Part shown: positions 1 to 8,001 of the stretch, one piece after another
Numbering within the stretch: the stretch's first letter is position 1
Layout: every line of letters starts with the position of its first letter
Source of the DNA: Chromera velia
Taxonomy: Eukaryota > Sar > Chromeraceae
Reading direction: 5' to 3'
DNA: 18,119 nucleotides
NCBI GenBank assembly: GCA_018398765.1
Contig: JAHBMJ010002541.1
Coordinates: forward strand, 1-18,119
Notes under the pieces: model-generated
What the model saw: the letters and a program-made list of their open reading frames with translations, nothing else
Database searches by the model: none
Told to the model about the DNA's origin: nothing
Translations under genes and position numbers: made by a program

Positions 1-20
1 CCCCCCCCCCCCCCCCCCCC
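1..20. repeat. Poly-C homopolymer at the window edge
   Basis: Twenty consecutive C residues open the window. This may be a genuine homopolymer, but such a run at the very start is also a common place for an assembly to break. The reading frame of the first gene is open from here to position 100. Confidence 0.9.
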
Positions 21-99
21 AACAGTCCCCTCCTGCAACACTCAGAACTTTCCTTCCCCGACTCCGCAGTGGTGGTTCCAACTTCTAGAGCTCAAGAGA

Positions 100-445
100 A
101 TGGCCGAGCTACAGCAAGACACTATAAAGAACGTAGACAACCCTCTTCAATACCCTGCCTCTGCAGGTGTCACACCGTATCCCAAAATGCCAACCTTCGG
201 AGGTGTGGAAGGGGAAAAGCAGGTCACCATCGAGAGGCAAAGGGAGAGAGCGCACAACGCAGAGCGAAGGAAGGGCACGACAAAAGAGGGAGATTTCGCT
301 GTCAATGCAGAGAAGAGTGCTTCAGAAGAGTGCAAAGAAGAAGAAGAAGAAGACGGAGAAGAACGATACCAACAGATTTGGGAGGTGGAACAGAAACGTC
401 TCCGCACGATCGCCTTCAGGAATCTGCCTCGGAATTCGTTGGCCC
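100..445 (+). CDS. RRM gene exon 1: N-terminus and RRM beta-1 strand
   Basis: The exon encodes 115 residues plus one base. It ends just after the beta-1 strand [15 protein letters not shown]. The donor chosen is GT at 446-447, because it is the one that gives a phase compatible with exon 2. The earlier GT at 438-439 would break the frame. Everything after 445 in this frame becomes Cys/Phe-rich and unlike coding sequence. Confidence 0.6.
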
Positions 446-1172
446 GTTCATTTTCTTCTTTTTACTCGGCTTTCAGAGAATGTTTCTGTGTATCCAGATT
501 GATCTGTTCGTGTGTTCCCTTAGAGTTTGTCTTGGCGACGGTCACCAGGAAGCTGAAAAAGGAAAGGGCGAAGGGGTCTATCCATCCCTGCATGCATCTA
601 TCTATCTGACTCTTCTGGCCGGAAAACCCTCGAGTCAGATTCTCTCTGTGTGTCTGTCTCTCTGATGAAAAGATCGAAAAAGGGAAACGACAGAAGTATA
701 TGTAGTCAGCCTGCCTGCCTACCTACCTGCCGGTCTGCTTGTCTGTCTGCAGCTCTAGTAGAGGACGACTTGAGGCAGCTGGGCGTCGAGGTAGCAGGTG
801 AGGAAGGGGTGGAGGCTGCCAAGCTAATGATGCACGACAAGCGGAAGGAAAGCAGGCAGTTTGGCTTCGTGTCCTTCAGGACGCCAGAGGAGGCACAGAC
901 GGCAGTGAAGGCACTCGATGGAAGACAGATCCGCACCAAGCAGATCAAGGCAGAAATGGTACGACAACTCCCTTACAACTTGAAGGTTAGCATGCAACGA
1001 GAGGGAGAATTAAGGGTGGAACTCTTCTCTTTAGCTTGTTCTCTTTCTTTCTCACACTGCCGGACACACTTTGCGACTACTTGTTTTCTCTCGTTTCCCT
1101 TATAGCCAGCCAGATAGCCAGACACACAGACAGACTATATGTTTCTTCTTCTCCCTTCTTTTCTTCATGAAC

Positions 1173-1211
<39 letters not shown>

Positions 1212-1318
1212 AACAGACAGGCAGACAGACAGGCAGGCAGACAGACATACCGCCAGATAAACAGACAGACAGAGAGACAGACAGACAGACAGACAAACAG
1301 ATAGGCAGACAGGCAGAC

Positions 1319-1351
<33 letters not shown>

Positions 1352-1357
1352 CACCGC

Positions 1358-1391
<34 letters not shown>

Positions 1392-2570
1392 AAGAGACAG
1401 ACACACATGTAGACAGTTCTCTCTCTCGCTCTGTCTGTGTCACTCTCTCTCTGTCTCTCTTTTAATTCATCTGTCATTGCAGCTTTTGGGGAACTCCCAA
1501 GAGAGAGAGACGGAGTGGGGAGCGCCATAAAATTCCTCCACAGGAAAAAAAAGTTTCAAAACACTTACCCTCCCCCTCCCGAACTCTCTCCCTCACCCTT
1601 TCTGATAGATGCACACCCTTACAACTGGACTCCTAGCACAGAGGTAGCAGACGCAGAGTTTGACGCGGCAGCTATGCCTGAAAGGGGTTCGAGGGAAAGC
1701 CTTAGGATGTGCGCGGGGGCGACGGGGGCCGAATTGGATTCCGCTGCGGCTTCCCCCTCACGCAGTGATACCGTCTGCTCCCATCTCAACGTTCTGCTCC
1801 CAAAACATACCAAAACGGCAGACTGGGGCCACTTCGGCATCTTGCCTATTGTTACAGGCCAAGAGACAGAGACGGGAGACAGCTGTGTCTGCCTGTCGTT
1901 CGTCTCTCCTGCCGACTTAAAGTTTCCTTCTGATTCGCTGGTCGTGGCTCCAGACATGAGGGAGGGTGTGCCGCGGAGGTAAAGAGCCCTGCACCTGATT
2001 TCATAGGAAGTTTTGGGTTTCGCAGTCAAAGGCTGTCCGGTTCCCCTGAGTTCCTGCACCCTCAAATTTTGTAACCACGCCCTCACCAATGCAAAGTGGT
2101 GGGGCATCGCAGCTTTTCTCAACATACGCCAGAGACAACGTGGCGGAAAGAGGTGCTTTATTTCTGTTCCGGAGGAAGAAAAGGTCCTGGGGGCGCAGAT
2201 GGAAGCGATGATGAATCTCTTGGGGGGGGAGGGGGCGTTGATTTCTGGAGAGGAGTTCGTTCTTCTTCATGCAGAGCTGACGTCCCGGTTGAACATTCAG
2301 GTGGAGGCCGACAAGGAGAAAGAAGAACTCCGCTCATATGACCTCAGTGGTGTGTAGATTCGCGTTGCGAGGGGCGTTTTCTTTGGGCCTGGCAAGCGTA
2401 CCTGTCTTGCCAATTTTGATCTCCAGACCCCGACCTCCAGTTCTTCTTCTTCTTTTTTTTTTTCTTCTTCTTCTTCTTCTTCCTCCTCCTCCTCCTCCTC
2501 TCAGAGAGGCCCTCCCGACTTTGCGAGCAGGGTGAGGAAGTATTTGGAGGTATACGGAAAGAGTCCCTAG
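100..2570 (+). CDS. RRM-domain RNA-binding protein, multi-exon, 5' end uncertain
   Basis: A single-stranded-RNA-binding protein of the RRM class is inferred. Proposed exons are 100-445, 753-958, about 1609-1978, about 2133-2351 and 2505-2570. The first two are supported by one RRM split between them: RNP2-like IAFRNLP at residues 104-110 and RNP1-like RQFGFVSF at about 150-157. Their splice phases match (one base left over, then two bases). The N-terminal 100 residues are polar, with an acidic run near 79-88, and look disordered. The middle exons have no recognised domain. The last exon encodes a short basic tail ending at TAG 2568-2570. ATG 100 is the first clear start, but the frame stays open upstream to the poly-C run, so an upstream exon cannot be excluded. 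The RRM alone does not fix the pathway (splicing, mRNA or tRNA modification are all possible), so no symbol is given. Confidence 0.6.
446..752 (+). other. RRM gene intron 1, CTGT-rich at its 3' end
   Basis: About 307 bases with many stops relative to the RRM frame. The final 60 bases are variants of CTGC/CTGT/CTAC, ending CTGTCTGCAG, so the polypyrimidine tract and acceptor are made of the same tetranucleotide family as the large arrays nearby. Confidence 0.5.
753..958 (+). CDS. RRM gene exon 2: body of the RRM
   Basis: This exon supplies helix 1 (VEDDLRQLG), RNP1 (RQFGFVSF), helix 2 ([14 protein letters not shown]) and the final strand (KQIKAEM), which is a canonical RRM order. The acceptor is CAG ending at 752, at the end of a CTGT-type tract. 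CTAG ending at 758 is an alternative in the same phase. The donor is GTACGA at 959; GTTAGC at 986 is a second in-phase donor that would add nine residues. Confidence 0.75.
1107..1415. repeat. (CAGA)n microsatellite array with an embedded purine/pyrimidine spacer
   Basis: Long runs of CAGA with single-base variants (CAGG, CAAA, CATA) fill this stretch inside an intron of the RRM gene. A non-repetitive insert at 1135-1172 recurs in inverted orientation near 5697-5737. All six frames stay open across much of the array, because the tetranucleotide lacks stop codons. Confidence 0.95.
1135..1172 (-). repeat. Repeat-module spacer, inverted copy in the RRM gene intron
   Basis: Read on the minus strand, this spacer starts GTTCATGAAGAAAAG and ends ACATATAG. 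It is embedded in CAGA repeats, the complement of the TCTG tracts surrounding the copy at 5697-5737. Confidence 0.85.
1609..1978 (+). CDS. Tentative RRM gene exon 3
   Basis: An open stretch with balanced composition (acidic, Ala-rich start [15 protein letters not shown], later [11 protein letters not shown]) contrasts with the repeats before it. It ends at a strong donor, GAG|GTAAAG, with GT at 1979-1980. The 5' border is uncertain: CAG or TAG acceptors ending at 1482, 1608 and 1641 all need one left-over base, whereas the visible donors of exon 2 leave none. A further small exon in the repeat region may therefore be missing. No domain recognised. Confidence 0.35.
2133..2351 (+). CDS. Tentative RRM gene exon 4
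   Basis: The stretch from about 2150 encodes an acidic, helical-looking segment ([19 protein letters not shown], then [19 protein letters not shown]). It runs into GTGTGTAG at 2352, which serves as a donor in the phase needed by the final exon. The 5' border could be near 2051, 2133 or 2135. No domain is recognised; it probably continues the RRM protein. Confidence 0.4.
2439..2504 (+). promoter_or_regulatory. Exceptionally long polypyrimidine tract and 3' splice site
   Basis: About 63 bases of (TTC)n, T11 and (CCT)n run without a purine into TCAG at 2501-2504. This is a textbook, unusually long polypyrimidine tract for the last intron of the RRM gene (2352-2504). Confidence 0.7.
2505..2570 (+). 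CDS. RRM gene terminal exon (21 residues plus stop)
   Basis: The frame after the acceptor reads [21 protein letters not shown] and stops at TAG 2568-2570. Together with exon 4 ending at 2351 it keeps phase 0. The charged/aromatic helix-like composition looks genuinely coding, although the exon is too short for a domain call. Confidence 0.5.
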   Translation, partial: RGPPDFASRVRKYLEVYGKSP

Positions 2571-3300
2571 CCTTTTTTGCCGACTTCAGGCAGAGACCCT
2601 AGCCTTTCTTGCTGACTGCATGCTGGCAGAAACCGTGTGAGCCTAGCTTTTGTTACTGCTGAGCAAAAGCAGTTACTCAAGCAGAAACCCAACAATTCTC
2701 CAAATTAAGCATTCAAGATCAATTTTCATACTAGAATATGATTACGCCCATGTAACTTTTGCAGAATTTAACTTTTTAGGGTATCTAGAACTAAATATGA
2801 CAATAGGTTATTTTCGATGAGATTAAATTTCTATTGATTAATTTTATTTATGTAAATAAATAAATAATATTTAAAATATTGCTAAATGTTGCTATTGTTT
2901 TAAAAATTTGACATTTAATTTGTTTTAAATTTATTTAATTTGATTATTTTTTTTTGTCAGTTTTTGAAAATTGGAAGTCTAGTTTGAATTTAGTTTGATG
3001 TTCGTACATACATATAATCAAGATTTTAATTTTTTTTTGTTTTAATTTTGTACTCAATGTTTTGAAACGGACTTGGATTCAGTTAACAAGTTCCAAGTCT
3101 AATTGAACTATACGGTCAAAAATGATTTAAAACCATCATGCAAAAAACGATGATTTTATTTCAAATTATGAATCAATTGTATTGTACTTATATTGTATTG
3201 TTGTGGTTAAAGTAAATCATTGAATGCTATTGAATGCTCACGGGCTCATCTCGACTGCCTATTAAGATAACCTGAAAGTTTTTTCGTGCCGTTGCCTAGG
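2571..3300. other. Gene-free AT-rich island
   Basis: After the RRM stop, two imperfect copies of CCCTAGCCTTTYTTGCYGACT (near 2565 and 2600) precede a strongly AT-rich block at about 2690-3230, with A/T homopolymers and ATTTAAAAT-type palindromic runs. There are no coding-like frames. The composition differs sharply from the GC-richer exons on both sides. A decayed insertion or a matrix/scaffold-type spacer are both possible. Confidence 0.6.
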
Positions 3301-3378
3301 CCGTTACACCCCTCCAGAGATTCAGAGCGCCAACAATGTTAGCAACAATGATCAGAGATTGATCGAACATCTTTCTGG

Positions 3379-3760
3379 TGCATGAAGGCTCTAGAATACT
3401 TGGCCGCGGCACATGCATGCATGCACGCGCGCGGGCGGTGGGCCCTATAGCAGCGGGCCTATAGCTCCCGGCCGTCTGTATAGAAAGCGCGCAATTAAGT
3501 TTCAGTGCAACAGTTCCAAGCAACACTGCAACACTTGCACATGCACTTCGATCATCTTCGATCACTGCAGTTGCACGAATTATGTTAATACATTCCATTC
3601 ATGCATGGGGAGTTCGATTCGTATGCACCATGCCATGCACTGACTCAATCTCTCAACTTCTTCCACATGTCAAAGTGCATTCTTCGAGCTGGTGCATGTA
3701 TTATGTCGTGCAGACCAGTAATTGTATATTAGATGCACGCTTGTCAGTCGTTGTCTGAAC
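3379..3760. promoter_or_regulatory. TGCATG-rich upstream block of the nuclease-like gene
   Basis: Within 400 bases upstream of ATG 3973 the core GCATG/TGCA recurs many times: TGCATGAAG near 3379, three overlapping TGCATG at 3413-3426, GCATGG near 3603, a cluster at 3622-3640 and TGCATGT near 3693. A GGGCC(C)TATAGC motif is duplicated at 3440-3466. TGCATGC is a known recognition core of some ApiAP2 factors in apicomplexans; applying that here is inference. Confidence 0.35.
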
Positions 3761-3972
3761 GTCCGCGCAGAAGGTGCTCTACCGGCCCAATGGGGCTTGC
3801 GAAGAAATCTGATGCAATGATTGATGCATCTTTGGACTCATCTGAAAGTGTGCCTCACCACTGTAACCTTCTTCGCGAGCAAGAGCTTTTCTTTTCCGGA
3901 GCTGTCACCAATATTTGAATCACCGAAAACGTTACAAACGGGCGCGCGCGTGGATCGTTTTTTGTCAAACGA

Positions 3973-5382
3973 ATGTTGCGGCAAGTCCTTTCTTCCTCAG
4001 TGCGACGACTTGGTGCCTTGCTCCCAAGCCGTTCCCTGCAGGCCCGAATTGTCTTTTCAATTATCCAGCAGACGCGTGCTGCGCACGTCACCGCGATGTA
4101 CACGACCGCACATAGCTTATCGGAAGCTACCATTCAAGAGAGTGTCTCTTGGGCACCACCTTCAAATAGAGACAAAGCTCCTGTGCCGTCGCAACCCACA
4201 CAGGACCTCGAAGAGTTGGGAATACAGAAGTTGAGGGAACGGATGATGCCGTCAAAGTCCTCTCCTGGTCTTGAAGTGAGGACAATCCGTTTCCACGGCA
4301 CTGCAGACGGTGCCGTGCGGCCGAGAGGCAGGCTTTCCATAGATCCGTCTACCGAGGGGTATCGGTGGCCTCAGAAAAGGAATGTGTTTCTTCCGTTTCA
4401 GTTGAAATGCAGGATGAAGGAAGTGGGGAAGGTGTCTTACTACTTCGGGAAAGGATGCCGTAAAAACGAAGATTTTCGCCCAGAAAACACTTACACTGGC
4501 ATGCCTGTACTTTGCATCGCTCTCAGCACCGATGACGACCCGTCCCGATGGCTCTGGTTCTTGAAAGATGGAAAGGCTGTGAACAAAAGGAAGCAGGTTC
4601 GTGTCCTCGCCAAAGACATGCAACAAGGCCTTCAAGCATTGCTCCAACACCTCCTCAAGCTCTATGATGAGATGCTGGAATTGAAGGAAAAAGCTCCCTT
4701 CCCGCTGGAGCCATTTGATGTGTTGGAGACGCACAGGCCAAAGAGTTGCCAGGCTAAAGAGACAAACCCTCCGCACGTGACGGAAAGAATATCTCGCCTG
4801 CGCTGGGATGTTCTTTTAGATAAAGTACCCGGCCCCAAAATCAACTGCAGGCCAGCAGACTGCAGCTCCTCCGCATGGGATGAAGAGTGGAGAGTGCCTC
4901 TGAGCTCGGAATGGGTCAAGATCCAGTTCAAAACCACTCGTTGGTGCAGCAAAACAAAACGTATCGGGAGTGCGTTTGCCGACTCCTACCACAAGGTCGA
5001 AGGGAAGAATTCTTTCTATTCAAATAGTTGCTGGGACTTCTTGGCCCTTGCCCCCCCTCTGCACGGGAGAAGAGGCACACAGTTCCCCGATCCTAAAAAC
5101 CTTGTCAGAACTGTTACCGAGGGGCCTCTCCACGTGTCTACTTTCTATCTGATACCAATGGGGGTCTTTCAAAAACGGTTCCGACACGGTCCGAAAACAC
5201 ATACAGTGCATATGGGGGATTTTCCTGGTTTGCCTTGCACACCAAGAACGATGGAGGTTTTCGCAGAATTTCGCCTTGACCTTCTTGACCCAAACTGTGG
5301 AGAACAATTGTTAGAGATTCTCCGGAAAGGCCGGGACTATGAAGGGAGGCCCTGTGAATGCAGCAGTGCGAGGAATGACTGA
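3973..5382 (+). CDS. Intronless protein with two PD-(D/E)XK-like segments and a mitochondrial-type presequence
   Basis: 469 residues. ATG 3973 is the first start after an in-frame TGA at 3916. Residues 1-40 lack acidic residues and are rich in Arg, Ser and Leu (MLRQVLSSSVRRLGALLPSR), as in mitochondrial presequences; Met42 could be an internal start. Residues 140-200 show FLPFQLK (143-145 QLK), YYFGKG, YTGMPVLCIAL and WLWFLKDG. Residues 270-400 show ERISRLRWDVLL, an acidic WDEEW (302-306), VKIQFKTTRW (QFK 318-320), SCWDFLALAP (351-361) and FYLIPMGVF (391-399). The second set resembles the order of PD-(D/E)XK nuclease-fold domains in which (E/Q)xK is followed by 'DxFA' and 'YxIP' strands; the first looks like a weaker copy. 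The function (DNA cleavage, recombination or an inactive derivative) is inferred and unproven. The lack of introns among intron-rich neighbours suggests transfer or retroposition. Confidence 0.6.
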   Translation: MLRQVLSSSVRRLGALLPSRSLQARIVFSIIQQTRAAHVTAMYTTAHSLSEATIQESVSWAPPSNRDKAPVPSQPTQDLEELGIQKLRERMMPSKSSPGLEVRTIRFHGTADGAVRPRGRLSIDPSTEGYRWPQKRNVFLPFQLKCRMKEVGKVSYYFGKGCRKNEDFRPENTYTGMPVLCIALSTDDDPSRWLWFLKDGKAVNKRKQVRVLAKDMQQGLQALLQHLLKLYDEMLELKEKAPFPLEPFDVLETHRPKSCQAKETNPPHVTERISRLRWDVLLDKVPGPKINCRPADCSSSAWDEEWRVPLSSEWVKIQFKTTRWCSKTKRIGSAFADSYHKVEGKNSFYSNSCWDFLALAPPLHGRRGTQFPDPKNLVRTVTEGPLHVSTFYLIPMGVFQKRFRHGPKTHTVHMGDFPGLPCTPRTMEVFAEFRLDLLDPNCGEQLLEILRKGRDYEGRPCECSSARND

Positions 5383-5520
5383 CAGTATAGGCTGAGGACT
5401 ATTTCCCCTGCGTGCTCGGAACCGGTTCTTCTTTATATTTATGCCTATTGATATCCTCCTTCACTTGTCATTCTTCCCCACTCTCTCGAATCCATGCAGA
5501 AGCTCGCCCGCTCATCTGCT

Positions 5521-5782
5521 CAGAGTCTCTCTCTCTCTCTCTCTGTCTGCCTGTCTGGCGAAAAAAAGAAAGAAAGAACACATTGTCTGTCTGTCTGTCT
5601 GTCTGTGTGTGTCTGTCTGTCTGTCTGGTGCTGTTCTTTTGTCTTTGTTCTTTCTTTCTTTCTTTCTTTCTTGCTTTCTTTCTTTTTGTCTGTTGCGTTC
5701 ATGAAGAAAAGGAGGGAGAAGAAGAAGAAACATATAGTCTGTCTGTCTGTCTCTCATGAAGAAGAGGGAAAGAAACCATATA

Positions 5783-5820
<38 letters not shown>

Positions 5821-5827
5821 TTCTCTC

Positions 5828-5870
<43 letters not shown>

Positions 5871-5876
5871 TCTCTG

Positions 5877-5954
<78 letters not shown>

Positions 5955-6050
5955 TGTGTGTGCGTGCGTGGGAGTGTCTGTGTGTTTGATCGAGTCTTTC
6001 TCTCTGTGTGTATGTGTGTGTATTTCTCTGTGTGTGGTGTCTGTTTCTGT
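5521..6050. repeat. Compound microsatellite: (TCTG)n, (TTTC)n, (CT)n, (GT)n
   Basis: Downstream of the nuclease-like gene the strand becomes a mosaic of TCTG, TTCT, CT, TCTCTG and GT runs. Three purine-rich spacers interrupt it (about 5558-5584, 5697-5737 and 5754-5783). Apparent reading frames rich in Cys, Leu, Ser and Val are artefacts of the repeat. Confidence 0.95.
5697..5737 (+). repeat. Repeat-module spacer, copy matching 1135-1172 in inverse
   Basis: The spacer runs from GTTCATGAAG to ACATATAG between TCTG tracts. The reverse complement of 1135-1172 is the same apart from one A/G change and one missing GAA triplet. A shorter third copy lies at 5754-5783. Being flanked by TCTG repeats in every copy shows that the spacer and tetranucleotide travel as one module. 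Confidence 0.85.
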
Positions 6051-6760
6051 ATGCCAGGCCGGAGTAATGTAGCAGTACATACTCTAGTACATACTAAGCT
6101 TAGCCAGTATTAAATTAAGTCATCTGTGGTATCAATTTAATGCAATCTGATCCATTGATATCTATTTACTTAATAATGTCTATTCATGCGAAAAACTTCG
6201 AGATGTTCGATACAATTTTTTCATATTTGTCTTGTGTATATTAGTACATATTATATATACATAGGGAGTAATAGGGGGAAAAGAAAAGAGTGTTCGAGAG
6301 ATGGTCACTGATGGTGGCCTTTATATCGGATTTCCAACCTTTGGCTGCCAGTCTGGCTAGAATGAACTTAGTTCTTGGCTGATTGTCCAGCTAAGTTCGT
6401 TAGAGCATATTCTATCATTTTTCTACCTAGTTTTCCACCTATGTTTGAACGTTTTTTAAACAAACCCTAGAACAAACCTAGAAACAAACATTGCATATTA
6501 TGCCTCTATAACGGACTTCTTATTTGACTCCTGGTATACGGACCTAGTGTGTGAAGGTAAGTGTTCTAAAGGTCAGTGTAAGAGACTGGATGTCAGAGTC
6601 ACAGAGCTAGTATGAAATCCAAAGAGGAAGGATGCAAGAGTCTTGATCAAAAAGTCAGAGAAATCTCAAAGGCTGAAGTCCGAATATCTGGTACTTCTTT
6701 TTTTAATAGGAAAAACGGCTCTTTAGATTTCGTTTCTCAGGTGCTGATGCCAAAAATTAG
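6051..6760. other. Gene-free AT-rich spacer
   Basis: No coding-like frame. It holds a tandem pair of AGTACATACT near 6074-6095, short AT palindromes and ordinary AT-rich DNA. I see no LTR, primer-binding site or transposase signature. Confidence 0.5.
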
Positions 6761-6764
6761 CTTC

Positions 6765-7375
6765 CAATCTGCCAGTCAGTCTGCCATAGTCTTTCGTTCA
6801 GTCTGCCCGTCAGGGTGAACGCACGTACTCTTTCTGTATTAGACCTTTTCATTAATATTTTTTCCGGTCTGCCAAATGATATTCCTCTTTTTATATGAAG
6901 TTGCTTCCTTACAGGCTCATCTTTTTTTATTTAATATTTTGTGGTCTGTCATGCAGGGTGCTTTTGCTACACTCCACGATTTCCTATTACACTCCAACAC
7001 CTGCCTCTTTTTTTTCTGACGTGGCCACCTTTTCCAGACATGTCATCTCCCCTGTTGTACGTTTTGCCTTTTTATTTTTTTCTGTTCGTTTTTATCTTTT
7101 TTCTATTTGGTCTGCAGCATGGTCTGCCATAGGCCGGGGCCTGAGGGTCTGCTGCGGGAACTGCTTGCGAGTCTACCATACGGTCTGCTGAACAGTATTC
7201 CGGATCTGCCATAAGGTCTGCCATAGGGTCTGCTGGGGAAGCTGCCAGCGGGTCTGCCATATGGTCTACTGCGGGAGCTATCAGCGGGTCTGCCATATGG
7301 TCTGCCAGCAAGTCTGCCACGGGAGCTGCCTGCAAGTCTGCCACGGGAGCTACCAGCAAGTCTGCTACCAGACTC
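6765..7375. repeat. Degenerate GTCTGCC minisatellite
   Basis: GTCTGCCA/GTCTGCT recurs sparsely from 6770 and densely from 7110 to 7370. Common following blocks are TATGG, GGGAGCTGCC and AGCAAGTCTGCCAC, giving higher-order units of about 24-36 bases. The minus strand stays open across the dense part with Ala-Asp-Pro or Gly-Arg-Pro periodicity. There is no start context, flanking exon or conserved domain, so I treat it as a decayed repeat. Confidence 0.8.
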
Positions 7376-7859
7376 TAAGCCAGACTCAAAGAGCTTTTGA
7401 CCCCAATGCATAAATGCAAGATGCGACAGTCTTTCGTTTCTCAACAGCAGTGTGACTTCATCCTCATCATTTTTCTTTTTCTTTTCTTTTTCTTTCAAAC
7501 AATAATTTAATTTAACCGAAAAGACTACTATCATTAGGAGACTATAACACATTCCTCCTTCTTATAAGAGCGCTGTCTACGCGCTCTTCTCTTCATTCTC
7601 CATAACACATTCTCCCTTCCATTTCCTAATTACATTCCCTTCTTTTCCAAGTACTAAACCTGGAAAACTAGCTAGAAAACCAAATTCAATAAAACCTAAC
7701 TCCTAGAGACCGATCTAGAGACCGATCAATAACAAAATCATAATTGCAGCTAATATTGCTAGCATTATTGTAATTATAAGAATAATACGATGATGATGAT
7801 GATGATGCGGCTGAGATTTTTAGAGAGAAGTGTATGCTGAAAAATGTACTCGTACACAA
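7376..7859. other. Spacer with small repeats, downstream of the SUV3 gene
   Basis: No gene is seen. It contains a perfect 8-bp stem, 7-base loop inverted repeat at 7566-7588 (AAGAGCGC/GCGCTCTT), flanked by direct repeats of ATAACACATTC (7544-7554, 7602-7612). It also holds a 12-bp tandem CTAGAGACCGAT (7703-7726) and a (GAT)n tract at about 7789-7806. It includes the 3' flank of the minus-strand helicase gene; no clear polyadenylation signal was identified. Confidence 0.5.
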
Positions 7860-8001
7860 TCATTCATGAAGACGGCGCATTTCTTCGGTAGAAAGCCTGC
7901 CTTGTGCAAAGAGAAATGCCAGAATAGCGTCCTTCTCCTTTTCTTTTTCGTTCCTCTTCTTTTCTTTTTCGCCACATTGACTTCCTTCTCTTGCGGCATT
8001 C
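7860..8001 (-). CDS. SUPV3L1: SUV3 exon 9: conserved C-terminal motif
   Basis: A Lys/Glu-rich run is followed by AFLFAQGRLSTEEMRRL and TGA at 7860-7862. This matches the human C-terminal segment SRLVQQGLLTPDMLKQLEKE. The acceptor proposed is CCGCAG ending at 8002. The segment lies in the same frame as exon 8, so a TAA is the only thing separating them in the genomic sequence. Confidence 0.65.

Noticed and set aside
1077-1528. Cys/Leu/Ser/Val-rich frames resembling membrane or Cys-rich peptides
   Set aside because: These are direct translations of the (CAGA)n/(TCTG)n repeat in every frame; no signal beyond the tetranucleotide.
100-2570. Assignment of the RRM gene as a TRMT2A-like tRNA methyltransferase
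   Set aside because: An RRM followed by other exons fits that architecture superficially, but no S-adenosylmethionine-binding or catalytic motif could be found.
5494-6080. Open frames on both strands across the compound microsatellite
   Set aside because: Composition is fully explained by TCTG, CT and GT repeats.
7072-7552. Minus-strand Gly-Arg-Pro or Ala-Asp-Pro periodic protein
   Set aside because: Follows the GTCTGCC minisatellite period; several frames are open at once and no exon borders or domain are seen.
6280-7560. LTR retrotransposon
   Set aside because: No second LTR, primer-binding site, polypurine tract or polymerase/integrase coding remains were found.
7566-7588. Rho-independent terminator
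   Set aside because: Stem-loop without a T-run, in eukaryotic nuclear DNA where such terminators are not used.
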